Source: Hypomyces perniciosus (Eukaryota > Ascomycota > Sordariomycetes > Hypocreales > Hypocreaceae). From it: 64,000 nucleotides of DNA. Position 1 is the stretch's first letter, and every line of letters starts with the position of its first letter. The notes under the pieces were generated by a model, which had not been told where the DNA came from, did no database searches, and was given only the letters and a program-made list of their open reading frames with translations. The position numbers and the translations under genes were made by a program. Location of the stretch: NCBI GenBank assembly GCA_008477525.1, contig SPDT01000013.1, forward strand, positions 1,597,501-1,661,500, in the 5' to 3' direction. Positions 1 through 11,396 of the stretch are shown piece by piece.

Positions 1-1594
1 ATAAATATTACTACTAGGATTAAACAGGGCATTTATATATTACCAGTAGCTACCTAGCTGTATCTTCTTTAATCCTTTTATAAATAAATCTATATAGCAA
101 TTATATTCCTAGGCTTAATAAACTGCAAGTTTAGTATTTCTGCTAGTAAAGTATAGCTAAATAAAGTTATTATACTTTTCAGTAAAATAATATTTACTAT
201 TATACTTTATATAATTAAAAGCTTAGCAGGAGGTTTTATAGTAAAGATTACTGCATTTCTAATAAATTACTAAATTAAAGAGGTTTCTTTATTCTTTTAA
301 ACCTTTAAATACTTTAATTATTATATTTTTTAAAGTATTAGTGGTATAATCCTAGTATAATCTTTATTAACTAATAGATTTAGTCTTTTTATATTTTCTT
401 TAAAATTAAATTTTTTATTAAAAGCTATTTATATTATTAGTATAGCTATATATAAACGTTTTAATAATTATATTAATATAAATTAACTTTTACTAGGTTA
501 TAGGGATTTTATAGTAAAGTATTTATTTATTTATTGCAGGGGAAAAGTACTGTAAAAATATATAAATCTTAAACTATAAAAGAGTTATTTTAAAGAATTT
601 ACTTTTAATAATCTTAAATTAAAAAGGAATAATTAAAAACTCTATATAATAGCTTAATATAAGCGAAAGATCTATAAAGTTACTTTATAGTATTTAGTTA
701 AATTATTGTAATTATTATCTTTAAGCTATTAATGAAATTTATTTTAAATAATTAATTTAATAAATCCGCCTTTCTTTTAAAATAGTTAATTTATTCCTAT
801 TAAATATCTCCTTTTAAATAAAAAAGCAGTATAAGTAATTTTATAAGCTGTTTAAGAAAAGGTATTAAAGGATAATTTAAACTGCCTTTTAATAATAATA
901 AAAAAAGTCTATAATTCTGCTTAAAACTTTCCTTTATAATAAAAAGCTTAAATTTATATTTTACTTTAATTACTTTTATAAAGTTATTTTAAACTAATAG
1001 TACATAATAAGTTAATTATAGGCAATAAACCTTTAATCTTTAAGAGTTTAAAAAAAGGGTTTTCCTTTTAAAAAAAAAGTATTTAAATATTTCCTCTTTA
1101 AATATATTTACTGCTTTTATTTATTTATTAAATGTAAGCATTAAATTCTTTTTTTATAAATAAAGTATTATTTAAAAAGCTTAATTAATAATCTAAAAAA
1201 ATAACTTTATTTAAAAGTCTTTATATTTAAAATATAGCCTCTTTATTAAAAGTAAACTAGTTATTTACTGCTAAAGGTATTTTTAACTTTAATAGTCTTT
1301 TTACTTTTATTAAGAATAGTAAAAGACTAGTATATTAAAGACCCTCTTTAAGGCAGATAGATTAGGCAAAAGGCTATAACTTTAAGGAAAAGTAAAAGAG
1401 GTTAAAGAGCAGTTATTTAAAGGAGAGATAGGTGCTAATAAGTAGGTAATAAGCCAGAAATTAGTAGTTAGGTGTAGCAGCAGTAGTTTACTGGTCTCTG
1501 AAGTTTTATATCTTTGGGGACTACAGTTACTTTTATATATGCATTCCGGCCTATGTGATATCACGAGAGCTCCGGAGCTTCCGGTCTCCTAACA
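1..1594 (-). mobile_element. 5' part of LTR retrotransposon C (inverted, RIP-decayed)
   Basis: Read on the minus strand, this stretch matches the 5' end of the element at 11135-12726, LTR first and internal region after; the two copies lie in inverted orientation about 10 kb apart. The LTR part is 1333-1594 (262 bp, the same length as both LTRs of the other copy) and starts on the minus strand with tgttaggagac. No reading frame of use survives. The element continues beyond the left edge, so its 3' LTR and TSD cannot be seen. Short ORFs inside it are chance. Confidence 0.8.
1333..1594 (-). repeat. LTR of element C (262 bp)
   Basis: This is the reverse complement of the LTRs at 11135-11396 and 17144-17405, with many C/T and G/A differences. 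It holds the near-palindrome gctccggagc, also seen in the 5' LTR at 11135. Confidence 0.8.
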
Positions 1595-3211
1595 AAGGAT
1601 TATAAGGCTATATAAGCTGGATTAAAAAGGAAGGGCGATTTATATAGGAAATCCTCGCTAGTAACGCTTTAAGTATATTATTCTAGATTCCTATCCCTTT
1701 CTATATTTATTTTTATAGGCAAATACTTTTAGATTTACTGCTGCTATAATGAAAAAGGGGCTATCTTAAAGCCATTTAAGGCATTAGCAATAACCTTTAC
1801 AACCAACTACTTTAAAAAGCAGTATAAAATACTAGAATATAATACTACCGATTTAAATATAAGTTCTGATTCTAATAATATTACCCTGCCCCTATTAAGC
1901 GATAGCGATAAAATACTATATTAATTCCGCGGTTATATATATAAAGAGTTTATAAGCTCTGCGTTATATATATTATTAATGCCGATCTATTATTTAAAGC
2001 GCTTAAAAATAAATATCGTTAATTTATTATATATTAGATAAACCCTGATTTTACGTAGTAAGTCTCTTAGAGTAGGATAACTTAATGCAATTCCTTTAAT
2101 ATAGTATTCTCTTTTAAAAAGGGATTTATTAAGGCAGAGCTTTATACCTTATTATTATAAATTTATCTTGGTTTTAATCTATAGACTTCCCTAAATTAAG
2201 ATATAATAATAGCAGTTACTAGCTACTTCTTTAACCTATATAGTTATTAATAATAATATCTCTTTACTCTTTACTAGTAGCCTGGAAGTTATATAAGGGA
2301 GAATTTTATATATACTTTTTAATAAGTTATAGATAACTGGAATTTTATTAATTGAATTAGTATAGTTATTTCTGATAATATATTAAATAATAATATATAT
2401 ATACAGCATTTCTTTTACAGTTTAGATATATAAATAACTAAGGATAATATATTAAAGAGGCAAATATAATATTACAGGTATATCTTAAATTTTATTAGCT
2501 AGGCTTTTTTATTTAAAGAGGATTATAAAGCTTTTAAATAAGAATTATAATTTTATATTATCATTAATTGCCTTAATCATAATCTTCGCTATTAGAGACG
2601 CCAGGGTTTTATTAGTAAGCTTTATAATATTGTTATATTTATTTATTCCTCTCTTTAATAAAGTAAGTGTTTTAAGGAGTTTGCCTAGGAATCTGACAAG
2701 AATAATAACTTCCAAATCTTTAGTAAATCTATATTTAAACTAGAGCTTATTTTTAGTAACAAGATAAAATAGAATTTAATATATCTAATAATTAAACGAG
2801 TATTATTAAAGCGGCAGTATATCTAGAAATTCCTATATAAAGATAACTTTAAAGAAGGCTAAATATCTAGTATATCTTTAAAGATATCCTTATATTTAAG
2901 GATTAGCGGCTTTTTATAAAGATTAAAGAAATCCTTTAACCTCTTTATAGTTAAATAATACGATATTAAGGCTAGGGGATTAAAGGCAGTTATAGCCGAC
3001 TTTAGGAGATTATAACAGGCATTAAATTCCTTCTTAAATCCTTTAAAGACTAGAAAGCATTATATACTATACTTACTAATAAAGAAATTCGATAGACTTA
3101 AAGCTAAATGCAAATTATAAACTCGACTTAACTAAGGCGTATATAATAAGGTGCCTTTGCGATAACCCTTTCTTAACCCCTTTAATCCCTTATATCCCGA
3201 TTAAATGCAAT
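1595..3211 (+). pseudogene. hAT-family transposase relic
   Basis: The plus strand carries a much-interrupted relic resembling fungal hAT transposases. The best-kept part is about 2602-2652, reading QGFISKLYNIVIFIYSS, followed at about 2761-2823 by K*NLIYLIIKRVLLKRQYI. The latter fits the hAT hallmark RWNxTYxMI with tryptophan TGG turned into the stop TAG, as RIP would do. About 2950-3110 continues with a leucine/lysine-rich part typical of this family before the RNase H-like C-terminus. Stops and frameshifts are frequent, so the product is dead. No terminal inverted repeats or 8-bp duplication were found. The right end is cut by the LTR of gypsy A copy 1. Assignment is by motif reading only. 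Confidence 0.6.
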
Positions 3212-3373
3212 TATTACAGCACCAAACCTGCCCTCTAATGACTCATCAGCATTATATGCGTCCTTATATAATAACTTGGTCCTACACCTTCGAACCATAT
3301 TCTTATAGCTTCTTGCCTTATTTAAGGCATAATAAAGATATTACCTTAACCTACTGTTCTATATACTGTAATA
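3212..3373 (+). repeat. 5' LTR of gypsy A copy 1 (162 bp)
   Basis: It matches the LTR at 34137-34298 over the same 162 bp. It starts tattacagcacc (copy 2: tgtcacggcacc) and ends gtaata. Confidence 0.85.
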
Positions 3374-6300
3374 GTTTATGCCTTCCTATAATAATTATAC
3401 TATTACCCCTAGCCTTTAACCCTGCCTAAGAAGATTAACGAAGTTGCTGATAGCCTAGTCGCGATACTACTATAAAGCCCTATATTTGACAGGAAATTCA
3501 CTAATCCCTAACTATAATAAAACTTTAAGCCTAAAAGCCTATATCCTTGCAGCAAAAAATACACTTTAGCCTAACTCTTTAAGCTATACCCAATTCCTTA
3601 GCCTACATTTAACCTAAGAATATTAAAGTAAAAATAAAAAGTATAAAAAAGGACTTTAATTAAAAAGCAAGACTTATTAATTACTACTGCAACTAGCTTT
3701 ATATTTATATTATCCTAAAAGCTTATAATAATAATTATAACCTAACCTTATAGCTTTAAATATTAAAACTTAAGCAGTTTTTTAGTGTTATCTTTAATTA
3801 CTTTTAGAATTAAAGTATAATTTTAATATAGCTTTAGAATAAAAGGAGTCTAAAAATATTGCTATTATTAAAAACTTAAAGCTTACTAAATATAAGGTTT
3901 AAAGCTAGAGTAATATAATCGATAAGTTTATTAAAGCTAAAAGTAATAATATTTTAAAGTATTAAACTAATACCTTTAAAGATAAATTTAACGTTAAAGA
4001 TAAAAATATAAAAACCTGTTAGTAAAAGTATATAAACTAGCATTTTATTATACTGTATAATATTATAATTAATATTAAATACTTTAATACTTTTTATAAA
4101 TATATTTTTTATATTAGCAGTTAATTAAATAGTGATACTTATAATTTAATATAAAAGGCATTTAACTATATTATAATAAAAAAGGATAACTATATAATAT
4201 AGGAATAGGAAAGTAATAAGACTTTTATTAAATTCCTGGACTTTTAGTATAAAGCCTTTAACCTTTTGCAATCTACTGCTTAAAAGTTTAATACCTATTA
4301 TAGTAAATAAACTATTCTAGAACTTTATTATTAAGTTTTATAAACTTGCAGCTTAAGCTAGTAAAACTGATATTTAAAAGGTTAATACCTTTTTTTTTAA
4401 AGTATTTAAAGAAATAGCTGCTGCTTTTATTAATAAAAGTGATAAGCCTATAAGTAAAGATAACTAGTCTATTTAAAGAACTTTTAGTTTAAAAGTATAT
4501 AATAACCTTAAAGAGCAGGCTTACTATACTAAACTTAAAAGTAACTGCAAGTTTAAAAAGCTAAATAGTAATTATACTCTTTAATAAACTTTACTTTAAA
4601 ATAAATTAAACCCTTTAAAGTAAAAAGATATAGGCAATCCTATATAGCTAAATATTATATCCTTTACTTTATAATATAAAAAATACTAATAACTTTATAA
4701 CCTATACTATTACTATAGCAGTTAATATATAGTTAATAACTGTATAAAAAAGTAGAAAACTAATACTATAAAACCTTAAACCCTATAAAAATGCAGTAGT
4801 AGCTTTATAGGATATAGAATATATTAAAGTAATAGCACTATAGCGCCTTAAAGTAAGGTATATACTTTAGGCTAAGGAAAAGGAATATTAGCACTATAAA
4901 TCCTTATTCTTTAATTCCTGCAATACTAATACTTCCTAGCCTAAAAGAATAACCTATTATATTATAAAAACCTATTTTTATACTATATTAATAAAACTAG
5001 CTTTATTAAAAGATTAATTACCTTTAATAATATACTTGCTTATAAAGATATAACCTTTAATATAAAAAGGCAGGGAAAAGAGTAGCTTTTTAATAATATT
5101 ATATTAAAAAGTATAATAGAATATTAAAATAGCCTGTAAATTTAATGCCTCTATAAATATAATAGATTATTATGAATAATAGACTATTAATTTTAAATAC
5201 TATAAATAGTAAATTACTATTTATTTATACTATATTATTCCTTATATAATTACTAGTAAATATATAAACCTTTATTAATTGTAGCTGTTTAATATAAGGC
5301 TTTATAAACTAGTATTTTCTTTAAAAGTCTTAAATCCTAATAATATAATTGCCTAAATTAAAGAGCTTTATTTTAGCTAATAGTAAAGCAGTAGTATAGT
5401 TTATTAACGATATAATCTTAAATATAAGAATAAGGCAATATAAAAAACTATATATATTTTTTATTATTAATCTTTTAGATTAAAACCCCTTTATCTTTAA
5501 AATACTATAGCTATAGTAATATAATCTTAATATTAACTAGCCTATATTAATAGTTACTTTTTATTTATAATACTATTTAATAAATTATTGCTTTTAGATT
5601 TATACTCTACTAATAATTTTTAGCCTAATAACTATCCTATATAATATTAATATCTTAGGCAAACCTTTAAAGTTAATATTTTATATTACTAATGAAAAAT
5701 AAAATAATATATTAAAAAGGATAAAAAAAAAGGTTAATAAGAAAGTTAGGTTTTAAGCTTATATTAAAGATATACTGGAAGAAATAATACTTTAATAGGG
5801 AGAAAGGGACTTATATATTAACTTTATATTAATATTAAAGTAAAATTACTACTATATTTATTAACTTAATAACTATAAAGGATTAAAAATTAAAGTATAG
5901 ATAATATTAAATAAGCCCTTAATACTAGTTTTAATAATACTTATAGCTAGTAGCCGCTAATATCTATACCGATATAACCTAGCGTAACTCCTTAAGCTAA
6001 ATGTATTAATATTTAATAAGCCTATAGCGGCAGCGCGATATAAATAACCTAACTTAATAAATATCTAAATATTTACTGTAATATTATTTATTTAATGCTA
6101 TAAAGACCTATTTGCCTAATATATAAGATTAACCTAGGCAGACTTAATAGAAGATATATAAAAGCAGGAATATAAAGTGTACCGACTATTAAAGCTTAAT
6201 AAGGATACCTTTGTAAATGTATTATAAAGATAAAGCAGCTTTGCAGCAGTATAAGTATTATTCCCTATAGCTTTTTATAATTTCCTTGCGTATTATTATA

Positions 6301-7541
6301 GTAGAAAGTATTTTTAAGGGATATTAAAGTTTAATATTAATAAATTTATAAAAGCAAAGCTAAAAACTAATAGAAAGTAATATTTAAAAGAAACTTTTTA
6401 ATTAACTATAAAATAAAATTATTAGCTCCCTTTTATAGCTAGTAAATAAACTTCCTTTAAAAGATTATAGGATAATAAGATTAAGCTTTTACTAGGGAAG
6501 GAACTACTATATTAAAAAAACTGCCTAATATTATTAAATAAACTTTAAATTATAAGAAAATAGCTAGATAAAAACCTAGCTAAAGGATTTATTAGGGAAT
6601 TTAAAGTAAAATATACTGCCCCCCTACTTTTTACTATAAAACTTAAAGGAGGCGTTTATATTTATTAAAACTATTAAAGCTTTAATAATATTACTAGAAA
6701 GAATTATTATTTATTACTGCTAATCTAAAAAATATTAAATACTTTATATAATATTAAATTTTATATTAAACTAGATATAATAGCTGCCTTTAATAAACTT
6801 AAAATTATAAAAGGATATAAATAAAAAATAGCATTTATAACCTAATTTAGGTTATTTAAAACCTTTATTATACCTTTTAGTCTTTATAATACTTTAGCCT
6901 TTTTTTAATATTATATTAACTATACTTTATATAATTTACTTAATAAAATTTATATAGTTTACTTTAATAAGATTTTAGTCTATTTAGCTATATAACAGGA
7001 ATATTAATAATATATATAAAAGGTTATAGATAAATTAATCAATATAAGCCTTTAAATTAATATTAAAAAATGCAAATTCAAGATAATAATAATAAAATAC
7101 TTTAGCTTAATTATTATAAGTAATAATATTAAAATAGACTTTAAAAAAATAGCTGCAGTTATAAATTAAAAGAGACCTTTAAACCTCCGCAAACTTTAAT
7201 GCTTTCTAGGCTTTGCGAATTTCTATTAGCAGTTTATTAAAGACTTTTTTAATATCTGTAAACCTTTAAATAGCCTTTTAAGGAAAGATATACTATAGAA
7301 TTAAATGGAACTTTATACTGCTGTATTTAACTATTTTAAAACCTAGTTTATAATGGCTTTAATCTTTACTTTTTCCACTATAATAAAAAGATAGTTTTAG
7401 AAACGGATACTTTAAACTTAGCATTTAGTGGTATTTTCTTTTAGTATAATAAAGATAATATTTTGCAATTAATATTATACTTTTTATTAAAGTATTTACC
7501 TGTTAAATGCAATTATAAGATTTATAATAAAAAACTGTTAG

Positions 7542-8122
7542 TGTTAAAATAACAAGGTTATACTGAACCTCATTTATATATAGCTTCTAGGAAACTATAC
7601 ACAACGCAGCAATAAGGAAACGACTAAGAGTCTAATTGGGTTAACAATGGATAAACAATTGAATTGTAACTGAACTAATAGCTAGAAAGCTATAGAATAT
7701 CTAGTGTATATGTGGCTAGTGTAGAAGTGATTGTATAAACAATAGCTTTGTCTTCTACAATAGTCCTCCGACCTAATAATAGGTATGCGGTGGCAGAATT
7801 GGGTTTGTGGCCGCATTCCTATTTTCCGCAAAATTCATTTGTATGTAAAATCGGTCAAATCGACTCACGGCCATACAAACGGGAAACCATTTTGGTCAGA
7901 TTTTTCACAATGGCCATTATGGCCATTGTATTGAGTCTAGGGTAGGCGGGGTAGCCGATCCTAGCTCAATTGTTATCGTTGAGGATCACAGAAATTTCCT
8001 GACTTACACCGAAGTTCCTCCGGAACTCGGTCCTAGCGTCGGGCCTAATTCCGGGTCTAGCCAGAATAGGAAGGTTACCCAATTACACAGAAATCCTTGC
8101 TTTTTAGCCCTCCTTTTTAACA
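7542..8122 (-). repeat. Solo LTR, 581-bp copia-type family
   Basis: On the plus strand it starts tgttaaaataac and ends tttttaaca. It is flanked by the 5-bp duplication gttag (7537-7541 and 8123-8127) and cleanly interrupts the RNase H part of gypsy A copy 1. The minus strand is taken as the true orientation because the copy at 47856-48436 has, on that strand, a purine tract before it and a primer-binding-like site after it. It is much less AT-rich than its host, so it is probably a later arrival. An inverted repeat lies at 7908-7928 (10-bp arms around one base). Confidence 0.85.
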
Positions 8123-8740
8123 GTTAGCTATTATTAAATTATTAAAGGAATAGCGCTTTAAGCTTTAAAGTATAGAAAATAAATTTAAGATTATTATAGA
8201 CTATAAAAACCTAGAATACTTTATAACTACTAAAGCATTAAATTAAAGATAAATCCACTAGTCTAAATTCCTATTTTAATATAATTTTTAGATTATTTAC
8301 TAGCCTAGCTTAAAAGCAGTGAAGCTTAATATATTAAGCAGGTGATTTTAAAATATCTTAATAAAGTTAAATTAAAATAATAGCTGATTAAAAGAAAAAA
8401 AAAACTTTACTCCTAGAAAGCTGTTTTAATCCCTATACGTATATTAATATTATAGAAAATATAGATAATAAAAACCTATTTACTATAATAACTAGTACTT
8501 TAATCCTAGACTTAAAATATTAATTAATAAAATAATCAATAAAGCCTATAAAATATTAAATATAGTAAGTATTATAATATAAGCGCTTTAAAACCTGGCT
8601 ATTTAATAATAGCCTAAAAGTATTTAAAATAACTTAAAGGCAGTAATATAAGATTTTTAAATCTATAGTAATTAAATATGTTACTAGGAATAACTTTTCC
8701 TTTTATTAATAAATAAAGCGAAGATATAAGTTATATATTT

Positions 8741-9139
8741 TGTCGAGGGGGAATTGGCACTCTAAAATACACACACAACACATACACACCCACACATAAC
8801 AAGTAGTATTAAGCGCGGGAACCGCGCTCTTAATAAAACCATAAAGTGGCGATTAAGTAATATAGGGATTAAAAGATACTGCAGATTATTTAATTATAAT
8901 ACTAGCAGCTAAAAGCAACTAATAGTTACCTTTATATGCCTTAGCGGCTATATTCTTACAGGTAAGGTTATATATTAAAGGGGGAAGAAGGTTACTTTTT
9001 ATTAAACTAGGTCTATCTATATATCTTTATACTCCTATACTTTCTTAATTCAGTAGCTGCTTGAATAAGCGGCTAACCTTTCTCGGGTAAGCTAAAAGAA
9101 AAAAAGCGGGTGCATTAAGTATATTAGTTACCCCCGATA
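8741..9139. repeat. ~400-bp LTR-like repeat (family LTR399), copy 1
   Basis: It starts tgtcgagggggaa and ends ttacccccgata, giving imperfect ~12-bp terminal inverted repeats with TG..CA-type ends; the copy at 46902-47304 ends cccccgaca. It contains a CA-rich tract at about 8767-8802 and a perfect 7-bp-stem hairpin (agcgcgg-gaa-ccgcgct) just after it. No clear target duplication was seen, so it may be a solo LTR or a non-autonomous terminal-repeat element. It abuts truncated gypsy A copy 1 on the left and gypsy D material on the right. Confidence 0.65.
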
Positions 9140-11134
9140 AAATAGATTAATATTTTATAGTTAAATAAAAAAGAAAATATTAAACTGTTTCTATAAACCG
9201 AGATTACTGCCCTATATAATTAATTTTAAATAGATAACATAAAAATATTAATAAAATTAGTAAATATAATATATTTAAAGAATAACTATAAAGATAGTAA
9301 AGATATTAAAGAATAGGCTATATAATTTATTTAAATAGTTAAAGCTATTAGCTTTACTACTTTAAAATAATAGTTTATTTAAATTTATTTATATTAACCT
9401 ATTTTTATAAGAAATCCTATTTAAATTTAAAATAGTAACAAAACTAAATAAATACTTTTAATTGTTTTTATAAAAAAAGAAATTTAATAAATAGTATTTA
9501 ATAAATCCTTTTTATTAAATACTATTATATTATCTTATTAAAAGTATATATTAGCTATACTGCATTTAGCTATATATTATATAAATAAAGAAAAATCAAT
9601 CTATAGCTATTATAGTTAAAACTATTATAAATAAAAACAAATAGAATTAAATAATATATTTTATAGATAAACAAATTATAATATTAAAAGAAGTTATATT
9701 AGTATTTATTTATATATACTATACCAGTGAAATAACCTTTTCCGTAATTGCGAATATATAAATTATAGCAGCAATTTTTATAGCTATAGATACTATTACT
9801 ATAATATTTAATACTAGGTAAATATATAATTTACACTACTATTAAAAAGCTAGCGCGGAAATAAAAATAATTAAAATAATACGCGATGCTTTTACTAATA
9901 AATACTAAAATAATACATTTAAAATAACTATATCTATTACTAAAAGGGATATAATAAAGATATTTATATTAATTGTAAAAAAGAAAAAGTTAAAGATTCA
10001 AAGAAATAACTAAAAATAAATAAATCTTAAATTATTCAAGAATTTACTATTATTGACTATAGTAAAGAATATAACCTAAATACTTAAATTAAAAAGTCTA
10101 TTTATAGAAAATTTAATATAATAAAATCTAAACTTAAAAGGGAAACTAGAAAAACTAAATAACTATTACTTTTATTTAAGCTTTTTAAACTGCTGCCTAA
10201 AATATATAGAATTAATATAAATAACTAATAAAATTACCGAAAATGCAATATATACTTTAATAAATAAACCGATTTAATAAAATATATCTTTATTAATAGC
10301 TATAATAAACGAAAAGTAAAAGGGTTAAGCCTAAACCTAAAAAATCTAAAGATTTAAAATAAAGAAAAGGGAACTGCTGTTTTTATTAAAAAAGATAAAG
10401 AATAAAGGCAGTAAAATCTATTAAAAAAGACGTAAATTACATCTTTTAGCTAAATTACATAATTAAGGTGCACTAAAAGAAAGTACTATATTTAATAAAA
10501 TATAATTATATGAAAATAGACTTTAAATTTAATTTAAGAGTAAAGCCTATAATGGCAGTAGTAGAGGTAAGATATTCAGATATTTTAGTAGATAAAGATT
10601 AGTTGCAGAATTATTCCTTTAACGCAAAAATCTTTATAGCAAATAAATTAAAGCTAATATAAGGAATATTAGGATTATTTAAAATTAATAAAAAGGTAAA
10701 ATTTAACTTTTATATTATAGGTATAATTAAAGGTATTATAGTATATATATACTATACTATTAAAGTATAAGTTATAAAAGAGTTTAAGTTAAATATATTT
10801 AGTAATAAAAACTTTATAGCTAAATATAATATAAATATATAAATATTATAAAACTATATAATAATTAAAATAGTATAGAGAATAAGTATATTATATAAGA
10901 TATAAGTTAAGTTAAAGTTAATATACTGCTATATAAAGGTATTATAAAATACTATTATATTAGTATATTTACTAAAACAAATTAAAGTATATTATATATA
11001 TTTTAATAAAAGAGATTTATACTTTATATAATAAATATACTATTTTATATCTGCATTAAATAATATACTAGACTATATATATAGTCTAGATATATTCAGT
11101 ATAATAGTAATATAAAGTTAGGTAATAGTTATAA
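9140..11134 (+). mobile_element. Ty3/gypsy retrotransposon D, 5' part (gag/protease relics)
   Basis: This decayed AT-rich stretch is taken as the 5' part of the gypsy element that resumes at 17411, because element C sits between the two with a 5-bp duplication (tataa at 11130-11134 and 17406-17410). No 5' LTR matching the 3' LTR at 23135-23283 was found; the neighbouring repeat at 8741-9139 is a different sequence. Lysine-rich gag-like fragments are visible, but no motif is well kept. Confidence 0.5.
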
Positions 11135-11396
11135 TGTTAGGAGACTAGAAGCTCCGGAGCTTTTATAATGTTATATAGGCCAGGATATATATATAAAAGC
11201 CACTATAGTCCCTGAAAATATAAAACTTTAAAGACCAGTAAACTACTACTGTTATATTTAACTATTAATTTTTAGCTTATTACCTGCTTATTAACACCTA
11301 TTTCTCCTTTAAATAACTGCTCTTTAACCTCCTTTACTTTTCTTTACAGTTATAGCCTTTCTCTTAATTTATTTACTTTAAAAAGGGTCTTTAATA
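11135..11396 (+). repeat. 5' LTR of element C (262 bp)
   Basis: It starts tgttaggagac and ends tctttaata. It is paired with 17144-17405; the base differences are mostly C/T or G/A. Confidence 0.85.

Larger units (their letters stand above)
3212..8736 (+). mobile_element. Ty3/gypsy retrotransposon A, copy 1 (3'-truncated, RIP-decayed)
   Basis: A 162-bp 5' LTR (3212-3373) is followed by gag, protease, reverse transcriptase and RNase H relics that run collinear with copy 2 (34137-40707) but with more C-to-T and G-to-A changes. The reverse transcriptase active-site region near 6.95 kb reads YFNKI where family members have YxDDI. Collinearity stops at about 8736, directly before the ~400-bp LTR-like repeat, so the integrase, chromodomain and 3' LTR are missing. 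A solo LTR of the 581-bp family is inserted at 7542-8122 within the RNase H part. Confidence 0.85.

Noticed and set aside
3205..3429. 74-codon open frame at the gypsy A copy 1 LTR
   Set aside because: It spans the LTR and leader only, and the same region in copy 2 does not keep it as a gene.
7748..7945. 65-codon open frame in the 581-bp LTR
   Set aside because: It lies wholly inside a repeated non-coding LTR and is not kept open in the other copies.
8741..9139. 5' LTR of gypsy D
   Set aside because: The sequence bears no resemblance to the 149-bp 3' LTR at 23135-23283, and a second copy occurs alone in gypsy B.
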